Assembly: GCA_937898895.1 (NCBI GenBank)
Contig: CALDKL010000722.1
Span: 1-9,564 of the forward strand
Length of the DNA: 9,564 nucleotides
Direction: 5' to 3'
Source: an uncultured Verrucomicrobiae bacterium
Lineage (GTDB): Bacteria; Verrucomicrobiota; Verrucomicrobiia; Verrucomicrobiales; DEV007
This document shows positions 1 to 6,072 of this stretch, in pieces. Under the pieces are notes generated by a model. The model saw nothing but the letters and a program-made list of their open reading frames with translations, made no database searches and was not told the DNA's origin. Position 1 is the first letter of the stretch, and each line of letters begins with the position of its first letter. The position numbers and the translations under genes were made by a program.

Positions 1-3000
1 GCCCCGACGCTTTCGCCCGATGGCGGGAAGATCGCTTTTTCCTGGGCGGGAGATCTGTGGATCGGACAGGCGCACGGCGGTCTCGTCAAACAACTCACGA
101 CCCACCCTGCCTACGAGAGCGATCCCGTCTTCTCGCCCGACGGGAGCCGACTCGCCTTCACCAGCAATCGCACCGGACAGGATCAAGTGTTTGTGGTGCC
201 GACGGCAGGGGGCATTCCCCAACCGGTCACCTTCCATTCCGAAGGATCGCGCGTGATCGAATGGTATCCGGACGGGAACGCTCTGCTCATCGAGGGCCAA
301 CGCGATGCCGGATCGAAGAGTGCCTCTCGTTTTTTTCGTTTGGAACTCGGGGAGAGGAAAGTCGAACGGCTCCTTTTCGACGCCGAGGGCCATTCCGGTG
401 CCCTGTCGCCAGACGGAAAACGTCTTCTCTTCTGTCGGGAGGGAAGTGATCTCTATCGCAGGGGCTACCGGGGCTCGAAAGCTTCCCAGATCTGGCTCGC
501 CGAGGGTCTCGAGACGCAGAAGCCAACTTTCCGGAAACTGATTGCCCGGGAGAGCGAAGCGCGCTCTCCGATGTGGAAGCCGGATGGTTCGGGCTTCTAT
601 TACCTCGGCGACCACGGCGCACATCATCTCTTCGATGTGTGGGAGCACGATCTCGCCACCGGGACCGAAAAGGCCCTGACGACCCAGGAGAAGGATCCTG
701 CGATCCTTCCCGCAATCGCCCGCGACGGATCGGCCATCGTTTTTCGCGAGGAATTTGACTTTGTCAGGCTGCCCCTTTCCGGGGAAGAGAAGGGAAAGGG
801 GCCGCAGCCACTCGCTTTCGCGGCTGCGCCGGACACCCTCCCGGAGACGGAGGTGCGCCGCATCCTGACGAAGGCCGAAAACGTGACTTTCTCCTCCGAT
901 GGTCTCGAGATCGCCTTCGCCGCAGGAGGAGACATCTGGGTAATGGATTCCGAACTGAAGGAGCCCGTTGCCATCACGAACACGCCCGAGGAAGAGCGCG
1001 AACCGGTCTTTTCAGCAGACGGGGAATCGCTCTTTTTCATCCGTGACTGCGGCGATACCGCCGATCTCTGGCTCGCTACCCGAGAGAATGCAAAAGCCTA
1101 TTGGTGGAGGAATGCGACGTTCAAAGAAACCCGCCTCACCAAAGAGGGTGCCGCGAAGCGCGATTTGCAGGCCGTCCCCGGCGGAAAGCGCATCTCATGG
1201 GTCGTCGGCCGGGGCGATTTGTGGGTGGCGAATCGCGACGGGAGCGAGGCGGTGCGTCTCCTCGAATCGTGGAATGTGCCGCGCTACGACTGGTCTCCCG
1301 ATGGTCGCTGGCTTGCCTATGCGGTAGTGGACAATGATTTCAATTCCGATATCTGGATCGCGTCCGCCGACGGGAAAACCCCTGCCTACAATCTCTCGCG
1401 TCATCCTGACATCGACACCAATCCGGCGTGGTCACCCGACGGGAAGATCCTCGCCTTCACCGGACGCAGGTATGACGACGAGACCGACATCTGCTACGTT
1501 CATCTCCGTCTCGCCGACGAAGAGATGGACAAGCGTGATCGTACCCTCGAGAGCGCTCTGAAAAAAATGGAAACGGTGCGACGGAAGCCGGAAACCGCTC
1601 CGGCCGCTGTGGTGGCGCCGACGACTGCCGCGCCAGCCGCCGCAAAGACAGCCACGACCGGCGAAATCACGCCGACCGCTCCTGTCGCACCGGACCCCTC
1701 CAAGGCGACGGCAAAGCCTGCGGCAGCGACAGCGACAGCTGCCGCTCCCAAGCCGAAGCCGAAGCCGTCCGCGCCCGCCTTGACGGTGAGGATCGATTTC
1801 GACCGACTTGCGGAACGGATTCATCGGATCGCGATTCCCGACGCCACCGAGACCGGGCTCTTTTGGTCGGCCGATTCCAAACGCCTCGCCTTTGCCGCCG
1901 AGATCAAGGGTGTCAAGGGAACCCACACGGTCTCCTTTCCCGATCCTTCCACCCCATCCTTGCTGGTCAACAAGACCGGGTCCTTCGCCCGCTGGATTGC
2001 CAGAGACGAGACGATCCTCTGGCTCGTCGATGGCCTGCCGAGCACTTTCTCGAAAGGAACGCTGAGGACCTTCTCGTTCAGCGCCCGACAATCCTACCGA
2101 CGCGGGGATTATCTGCTCTCCGGATTTCGGCAGATCTGGCGCGTCATGCGCGACAACTGGTACGACGAGACACTCAACCATCGCGATTGGGATTCGGTCA
2201 GGAAGAAGTATGAGGCCGCTGCTGCCGCTGCTCCCGACAGCCGCGCCTTTGACCGGGTCGTCGCGATGATGCTCGGCGAACTCAACGGGTCACATCTTGG
2301 CTTCAAATCCACGACGGATACCTTCGCGATCCGATCCACCCAGGGCTGGAATGAGGAAACGGCCCACCTCGGCCTTGCCTTGGATCGTTTTTATCGGGGG
2401 GAAGGATGGAGAGTGGCTGCGGTCCTTCCGCGCGGTCCTTCTGACGAAGGGGCTTCGCGGCTCCTCCCTGGGGACATCCTGCTCGAAATCGATGGAGTCA
2501 AACTCACCCCCGACCTCGATCCTACCCTCATTCTCAACGGCACTCTCGCCCGCGACCTTCGTTTGAAAGTCCGTCGGACGAAGACGGAACCGAAGGCGGA
2601 TGGAACCCCTGACAAAGAAGCCAAAGAGGCAAAGGGGAATGCCGACGGGATCGAAATTGTCCTGCGTCCCATCTCCTACGTCCGTGCGCGCGAGCTGATG
2701 CAGGATGCCCGGGTCGAGGCGACCCGCGCTCTCGTCGATCGCGTCAGCGGGGGGCGTCTCGGGTATGTCCTGGTCGAGAAGATGGATTGGAGCGAGTTCC
2801 TCCGTTTTGAGGAAGAGATTTTTGCTCGTGGTCACGGAAAAGACGGGCTTCTCATTGATGTGCGAGACAACGGCGGAGGATTCACCGCAGACCACCTCCT
2901 CACCGTGCTGTCACCGGCGGAACATTCCATCACCGTGGCACGGGGTGGGGGACCTGGATACCCGCAGGATCGGCGGGTGTATGCGACGTGGAACAAACCC

Positions 3001-3366
3001 ATCACCGTCCTTTGCAACCAGAACAGCTTTTCCAACGCCGAGATCTTCAGTCATGCCGTGAAGGGACTGGGGCGGGGAAAACTGGTCGGGGTTCCCACGG
3101 CAGGGGGAGTCGTCTCGACAGGATCGACACTGATTCGGGATCTCGGGACACTGCGCCTTCCCTTCCGCGGGTGGTATCGGCGCAGCGACGGGGCTGATCT
3201 CGAATTGAACGGAGCCTCTCCCGATGTGCTCATTTGGCCCGAGCCAGGAGACGAGGCCGCCGGAATCGACCGCCAGATCGAAAAGGCCGTCACTGTTCTT
3301 CTCGAGTCAATCCGCTTGGAGAATGCCAAACCGAAGCCAAAACTGGTCCCTGCAAGCCGTCGCTGA
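1..3366 (+). CDS. Tricorn-like S41 family serine protease, 5' end outside window
   Basis: The frame is open from base 1 to the TGA at 3364-3366, giving 1121 residues in the window; the N-terminus and any signal peptide lie to the left. About twelve beta-propeller blades of PD40 type (SPDG/WSPDG followed by a hydrophobic strand and DLW/DIW) run from residue 5 to about 640. This suits the 6- plus 7-bladed propellers of tricorn with little missing upstream. A tricorn C1-like helical domain follows (residues ~706-768) with Ser764-His765 in NGSHLGF, matching the tricorn Ser-His pair. Next come a PDZ domain (~788-890, with a charged Lys/Glu insert at ~859-884) and the S41 catalytic domain. The latter has RDNGGG at 955-960, a likely nucleophile Ser1011 in NSFSNAEIF, and Glu1068 in LELNGASPD, matching the tricorn catalytic Glu. 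Bacterial members are usually exported oligopeptide-generating proteases; export here is inferred. It appears to lead an operon with the next two genes. All expected catalytic residues are present, so it should be active. Confidence 0.93.
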   Translation, partial: APTLSPDGGKIAFSWAGDLWIGQAHGGLVKQLTTHPAYESDPVFSPDGSRLAFTSNRTGQDQVFVVPTAGGIPQPVTFHSEGSRVIEWYPDGNALLIEGQRDAGSKSASRFFRLELGERKVERLLFDAEGHSGALSPDGKRLLFCREGSDLYRRGYRGSKASQIWLAEGLETQKPTFRKLIARESEARSPMWKPDGSGFYYLGDHGAHHLFDVWEHDLATGTEKALTTQEKDPAILPAIARDGSAIVFREEFDFVRLPLSGEEKGKGPQPLAFAAAPDTLPETEVRRILTKAENVTFSSDGLEIAFAAGGDIWVMDSELKEPVAITNTPEEEREPVFSADGESLFFIRDCGDTADLWLATRENAKAYWWRNATFKETRLTKEGAAKRDLQAVPGGKRISWVVGRGDLWVANRDGSEAVRLLESWNVPRYDWSPDGRWLAYAVVDNDFNSDIWIASADGKTPAYNLSRHPDIDTNPAWSPDGKILAFTGRRYDDETDICYVHLRLADEEMDKRDRTLESALKKMETVRRKPETAPAAVVAPTTAAPAAAKTATTGEITPTAPVAPDPSKATAKPAAATATAAAPKPKPKPSAPALTVRIDFDRLAERIHRIAIPDATETGLFWSADSKRLAFAAEIKGVKGTHTVSFPDPSTPSLLVNKTGSFARWIARDETILWLVDGLPSTFSKGTLRTFSFSARQSYRRGDYLLSGFRQIWRVMRDNWYDETLNHRDWDSVRKKYEAAAAAAPDSRAFDRVVAMMLGELNGSHLGFKSTTDTFAIRSTQGWNEETAHLGLALDRFYRGEGWRVAAVLPRGPSDEGASRLLPGDILLEIDGVKLTPDLDPTLILNGTLARDLRLKVRRTKTEPKADGTPDKEAKEAKGNADGIEIVLRPISYVRARELMQDARVEATRALVDRVSGGRLGYVLVEKMDWSEFLRFEEEIFARGHGKDGLLIDVRDNGGGFTADHLLTVLSPAEHSITVARGGGPGYPQDRRVYATWNKPITVLCNQNSFSNAEIFSHAVKGLGRGKLVGVPTAGGVVSTGSTLIRDLGTLRLPFRGWYRRSDGADLELNGASPDVLIWPEPGDEAAGIDRQIEKAVTVLLESIRLENAKPKPKLVPASRR
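1585..1779 (+). repeat. Ala/Pro/Thr/Lys-rich low-complexity linker inside the tricorn-like protease
   Basis: About 65 codons (in-window residues ~529-593) are almost wholly Ala, Pro, Thr, Lys and Val, ending in a KPKPKP run encoded by a tandem AAGCCG repeat near 1750-1767. The segment interrupts the propeller region just before the LTVRIDFDRL strand. Bacterial tricorn homologues often carry a charged or low-complexity insert at this point, so it is probably a disordered surface loop rather than a domain. The reading frame is preserved throughout. Its length is likely to vary among relatives. Confidence 0.8.
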
Positions 3367-3383
3367 ATTGGCTTTCCATTCCG

Positions 3384-3396
3384 GGTGAAATCCGGC
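3384..3396 (+). repeat. Copy 1 of a 13-base intergenic motif (GGTGAAAYCCGGC)
   Basis: The sequence GGTGAAATCCGGC lies in the 42-base gap between the protease stop and the start of the TlpA-like gene. It differs at one base from a copy at 4454-4466 in the next gap of the same apparent operon. Here it contains a GTG (3385) that is in frame with the downstream gene. No function is known; chance, a translation-initiation element or an RNA-processing signal are all possible. Confidence 0.35.
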
Positions 3397-3408
3397 AGGA
3401 TCGAACCC

Positions 3409-4446
3409 ATGAATCCCTCCTCCGTTTCCCTGATCGTTCTGGCACTTTCGGGTGGTGCTCTCTTCGCCGGTGAAGACCCACTTGAGGACTTTGTCAGGAT
3501 CACCCGCCTGCATGAACGCAAGGCGCAGGCCGAACTGGTCGGAGCCTGTCGCAGTTTCCTGACCAAACACCCCAATACCAAGGCCGACGACACCGTCCGG
3601 TTTTTTCTTGGTCAGGGTCTTGCCGCGCAGAAGCAGTTCGACGAAGCCATCAACGCCTTCGCCGAACTGATGGGCAAACATCCCGGATCGCCCCTTTTGA
3701 TCGACGCCGCAATGCAGCGGGGCGAAGCCTTCCGAAACTCACAGCGTGTCGAGCTGTCCGTGCCCGATTTCGAAACGGCCTGGAAAGGCTATCGCGAGGC
3801 GGGGGCCGCCGAAAATGCGGCTCATGCCGCCTACCACCTCGTCCAGGCTCACCATGACGCGAAACGAATGGATCGGGCGAAGGAACTCGTCGTCGCCCTG
3901 CAGAAGGAGTATCCGGCCATCCCATATACGCAGAGCGCGGCAAAACTCGTCGGACTTGCCCCCTCCGCTCCGAAGGGGCAATCGGCTCCGCGTCCCCAGG
4001 GGCCCCCGGTGGGATCAGATGCCCCGGACATCGAGTTTACCCTGCTCGCCGACGGAGCCTCTCGAAAGCTCTCGTCCTACCGAGGCAAGGTAGTCGTCGT
4101 CGACTTCTGGGCTTCATGGTGTGGTCCCTGTCAGGCCCCCATGGCCAAAATGCAGACGTACCGGAACCTGCATCCTTCGTGGGGAGACCGTGTTGAGTTG
4201 GTCGCGCTGAGTATCGACAACACCAAGGACGCGGCAGTGAACCACCTCGCCAGCAAGGGATGGAACACCACCACCAACGCATGGGCCGGAGAGGGCGGAT
4301 TCAAGGCGGCGGCGCCCACCTCATACGGGGTGAGCGGCATTCCCAGTGTCTTTGTGATCGATGCAACTGGCAAGATCGCCGCCAGCGGACATCCCGGGAG
4401 CCTCGATCTCGTCGGCATTGTCGATGGCCTCCTCGCAAAAGCCTGA
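3409..4446 (+). CDS. Secreted TPR-like / TlpA-type thioredoxin-fold protein
   Basis: The product is 345 residues. The ATG at 3409 is preferred because an AGGA sits 8 bases upstream and the protein then opens with a signal-peptide-like hydrophobic stretch (residues ~5-20, ending ALFAG). An in-frame GTG at 3385 would add MKSGRIEP, which supplies positive charges but has no clear ribosome site. Residues ~25-180 are helical and TPR-like, with helix pairs around PGSPLLIDAAMQRGEAF and DRAKELVVALQKEYP. After a Pro-rich linker (~185-205) comes a TlpA/AhpC-TSA-type domain: APDIEFTL, GKVVVVDFWASW, the redox motif WCGPC at 237-241 and the cis-Pro loop GIPSVFVID. It is likely a periplasmic or surface thiol-disulfide oxidoreductase whose helical part may bind a partner. 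CGPC is the thioredoxin-type active site, which leans toward reduction, but direction cannot be read from sequence. It lies 42 bases after the protease and probably shares its transcript. Confidence 0.9.
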   Translation: MNPSSVSLIVLALSGGALFAGEDPLEDFVRITRLHERKAQAELVGACRSFLTKHPNTKADDTVRFFLGQGLAAQKQFDEAINAFAELMGKHPGSPLLIDAAMQRGEAFRNSQRVELSVPDFETAWKGYREAGAAENAAHAAYHLVQAHHDAKRMDRAKELVVALQKEYPAIPYTQSAAKLVGLAPSAPKGQSAPRPQGPPVGSDAPDIEFTLLADGASRKLSSYRGKVVVVDFWASWCGPCQAPMAKMQTYRNLHPSWGDRVELVALSIDNTKDAAVNHLASKGWNTTTNAWAGEGGFKAAAPTSYGVSGIPSVFVIDATGKIAASGHPGSLDLVGIVDGLLAKA

Positions 4447-4453
4447 AATCTTC

Positions 4454-4466
4454 GGTGAAACCCGGC
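4454..4466 (+). repeat. Copy 2 of a 13-base intergenic motif (GGTGAAAYCCGGC)
   Basis: GGTGAAACCCGGC occurs 7 bases after the stop of the TlpA-like gene and differs at one base from the copy at 3384-3396. From its GTG (4455) a 14-codon frame runs to a TGA at 4497-4499 that overlaps the ATG of the next gene as ATGA. That frame is also the tail of a longer meaningless frame inside the upstream gene, so its use as a leader is only a possibility. Confidence 0.35.
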
Positions 4467-4495
4467 GGAGAGTCCGGTGTTTTTGTTCAGGTATC

Positions 4496-5164
4496 ATGAA
4501 AGTGTTTCTCTTCCTGTTTCCGATCCTCCTGTCCGGTTGGATCTCCGGGGCGGAAAGGGAGGCTCCCGTGGTGGTTCCGGCGGCGGTGCGGGCAGACGAT
4601 TTCAAGGCACTGACGGGGCAGTCTCCCTTCCTTCGCTCCTTGAATCTGAGCGATTCGCTCGTCCTGACCGGATTCGCCGAAGTCGAGAACGAACGCATCG
4701 CCACGATCATGAACCGCGAGACCAAGCAAACCTATGTCGTCTCGAGTCAGGTCAATTCCCAGGGGTGGAAGATGGTCGAGCTGAAGGGGGATGACGACCT
4801 CGAAAAAGCCGCCGTGAAGGTCGCGGTTGAAGGTGGCGAAGTGGTCACGGTGCGGTATGCCGAAGTCGCTGTGAAACCGGGCGAGGCGAAACCAGCACCG
4901 GGCCCCTCGACCGAACCGGCTGGGGGTGTCACTGCCATCGCTTTGCGGGAACGGGGAATCAGGGGGGAGGGAGGTTCCGACCGCCACCGTTTCGGAGGAC
5001 CACCTCCGGAGATCCGCGAAAAAATGGAGAAGCTCTCGGACGACCAGCGGCGCAAGCTCTTTGAGAAAATGCATGAACTCCGCGAAAAGCATCCCGAGAT
5101 GTCCTGGGAGGATCGCGGTCGTGTCTTCAACGAGACGATGGACAAGATGCTGAACAAGAAGTGA
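4496..5164 (+). CDS. Small secreted protein of unknown function with charged helical C-terminus
   Basis: The product is 222 residues. The ATG at 4496 is chosen because it gives an N-terminal signal peptide (MKVFLFLFPILLSGWISGAE) and has a weak CAGG four bases upstream; the longer frame from 4361 would overlap the preceding gene by 86 bases and bury the signal. After cleavage near residue 19-20, residues ~40-130 look like a small beta-rich domain (LNLSDSLVLTGFAEVENERIATIMN, then TYVV, GWKMVEL and VVTVRYAEV). A Pro/Gly/Arg-rich linker (~130-170) follows. The C-terminal ~50 residues are a highly charged helix (EKMEKLSDDQRRKLFEKM onward). I do not recognise the family. The beta part vaguely recalls periplasmic GspC/PilP-type domains, and the helix recalls periplasmic metal or chaperone-like helical proteins; neither is firm. 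It is probably the third gene of the protease/thioredoxin operon (49-base gap). Confidence 0.78.
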   Translation: MKVFLFLFPILLSGWISGAEREAPVVVPAAVRADDFKALTGQSPFLRSLNLSDSLVLTGFAEVENERIATIMNRETKQTYVVSSQVNSQGWKMVELKGDDDLEKAAVKVAVEGGEVVTVRYAEVAVKPGEAKPAPGPSTEPAGGVTAIALRERGIRGEGGSDRHRFGGPPPEIREKMEKLSDDQRRKLFEKMHELREKHPEMSWEDRGRVFNETMDKMLNKK

Positions 5165-5332
5165 ACATTCTTGTCCCCTCCATGCCAACACGCTGACCTC
5201 GTCTTGCGCCGATACGCCTGTCTTTTTCCTCGCCAGGGTTCCGGTTTCGAACGTATCCTCCAGGCGCTTGTCTCATAGAGTTTCCTGTGATTGCTTCCTG
5301 TGACAAACCTATCCAACCACCCAACCTACTTC
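5165..5332 (+). promoter_or_regulatory. 168-base intergenic region upstream of sodA with competing inverted repeats
   Basis: No gene is visible here. Two inverted-repeat pairs overlap: GATACG (5211-5216) with CGTATC (5252-5257), and CGCCTG (5215-5220) with CAGGCG (5261-5266). The left arms share two bases, so only one hairpin can form fully at a time. No convincing sigma-70 promoter and no classical stem plus U-run terminator were found, although a T5 run lies at 5222-5226. This is the only gap in the rightward cluster large enough to hold a separate sodA promoter, so that role is inferred. Just before sodA the leader is purine-poor, with CCAACC at 5313-5318 and 5321-5326. Confidence 0.35.
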
Positions 5333-6067
5333 ATGACCTCCCAGAACCCATTCTCTCGTCGTCAGTTCACCCTTACCGGGGCTCTCGTCGCCGGTTCCGT
5401 GCTCCTGCCTGCCCGCCACGCTCGCGCCGCCGCACCCTACGAGCAGGCCCCGCTCCCCTACGCTTTCGACGCGCTCGAGCCGCACATCGACGCGAAGACC
5501 ATGGAGATCCATCACGGGAAACACCACGCCACCTATATCAAGAATCTCAATGCCGCTCTTGAGGGCAAGGTCGACCTTGGGGCTCTCTCCCTCGACGATC
5601 TCCTCGGAAAGCTCACCGGAATCGAGGACAAGGCTCTCCAGACGACCCTTCGCAACAACGGGGGAGGACACTGGAATCACGCCTTTTTCTGGGAAACGCT
5701 TGCGCCCGCCGACAAGTCGGGCAAACCCTCCGGCGAACTGGCCAAGGCCATCGATAGCTCCTTCGGCTCGATGGATGCCTTCAAAACTGCATTTGGCGAG
5801 GCGGCCACCAAACGATTTGGTTCCGGCTGGGCCTGGCTCAGCAAGAAGGACGGAAAACTCCTCGTCACGAGCACGCCGAATCAGGACAATCCGCTCATGT
5901 CCGGTCTCGTTGCCGATGCCGAACTCGCCACCCCGCTCCTTGGTCTCGACGTGTGGGAGCACGCCTATTACCTTCACTACCAGAACCGCCGCGCCGATTA
6001 CATCTCCGCATGGTGGAACGTCGTGAACTGGGATCGCGTTTCGGCCCGCTTCGCCGAAGCGAAGTGA
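5333..6067 (+). CDS. sodA: Tat-exported Fe/Mn-family superoxide dismutase, Mn-type signature
   Basis: The product is 244 residues and dismutates superoxide to oxygen and hydrogen peroxide. The ATG at 5333 places a twin-arginine motif, SRRQFTL, at residues 8-14, followed by a hydrophobic stretch and an ARHARAAA cleavage region near residues 27-34. The mature enzyme should therefore be exported folded through Tat to the periplasm or cell surface. The catalytic domain is complete. Metal ligands are His60 (MEIHH), His116 (WNHAFFW), Asp206 and His210 (LDVWEHAYY). Gly112 and Gln184 sit at the positions equivalent to E. coli MnSOD Gly77 and Gln146, which favours manganese over iron, though cambialistic use is possible. 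No Shine-Dalgarno sequence is seen in the ~25 bases before the ATG; a TTG start at 5291 would push the Tat motif inward and is less likely. recQ follows five bases later. Confidence 0.95.
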   Translation: MTSQNPFSRRQFTLTGALVAGSVLLPARHARAAAPYEQAPLPYAFDALEPHIDAKTMEIHHGKHHATYIKNLNAALEGKVDLGALSLDDLLGKLTGIEDKALQTTLRNNGGGHWNHAFFWETLAPADKSGKPSGELAKAIDSSFGSMDAFKTAFGEAATKRFGSGWAWLSKKDGKLLVTSTPNQDNPLMSGLVADAELATPLLGLDVWEHAYYLHYQNRRADYISAWWNVVNWDRVSARFAEAK

Positions 6068-6072
6068 GTCGG

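Noticed and set aside
1561..1567. A7 run as a possible programmed frameshift site
   Set aside because: The zero frame continues into conserved C1, PDZ and S41 domains, and no shifted frame offers a sensible product; a Lys-Lys-Met codon string explains it.
1432..2181. A 249-codon leftward open frame inside the protease gene
   Set aside because: It is antisense to conserved tricorn sequence and its Arg/Gly-rich translation reflects the complement of the Ala/Pro linker; no start signal was seen.
3385..3408. GTG start at 3385 for the TlpA-like gene
   Set aside because: It lacks a ribosome site and would put eight charged or polar residues before the signal peptide, while the ATG at 3409 has AGGA at good spacing. 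It is not fully excluded, because those residues would give a positive n-region.
5291..5332. TTG start at 5291 for the superoxide dismutase
   Set aside because: It adds 14 residues before a normal Tat signal and no ribosome site supports it.
5953..6072. recQ start inside sodA at 5953
   Set aside because: It would overlap sodA by 115 bases in another frame, and the family's N-terminus is reached by starting at 6073 (or 6064).
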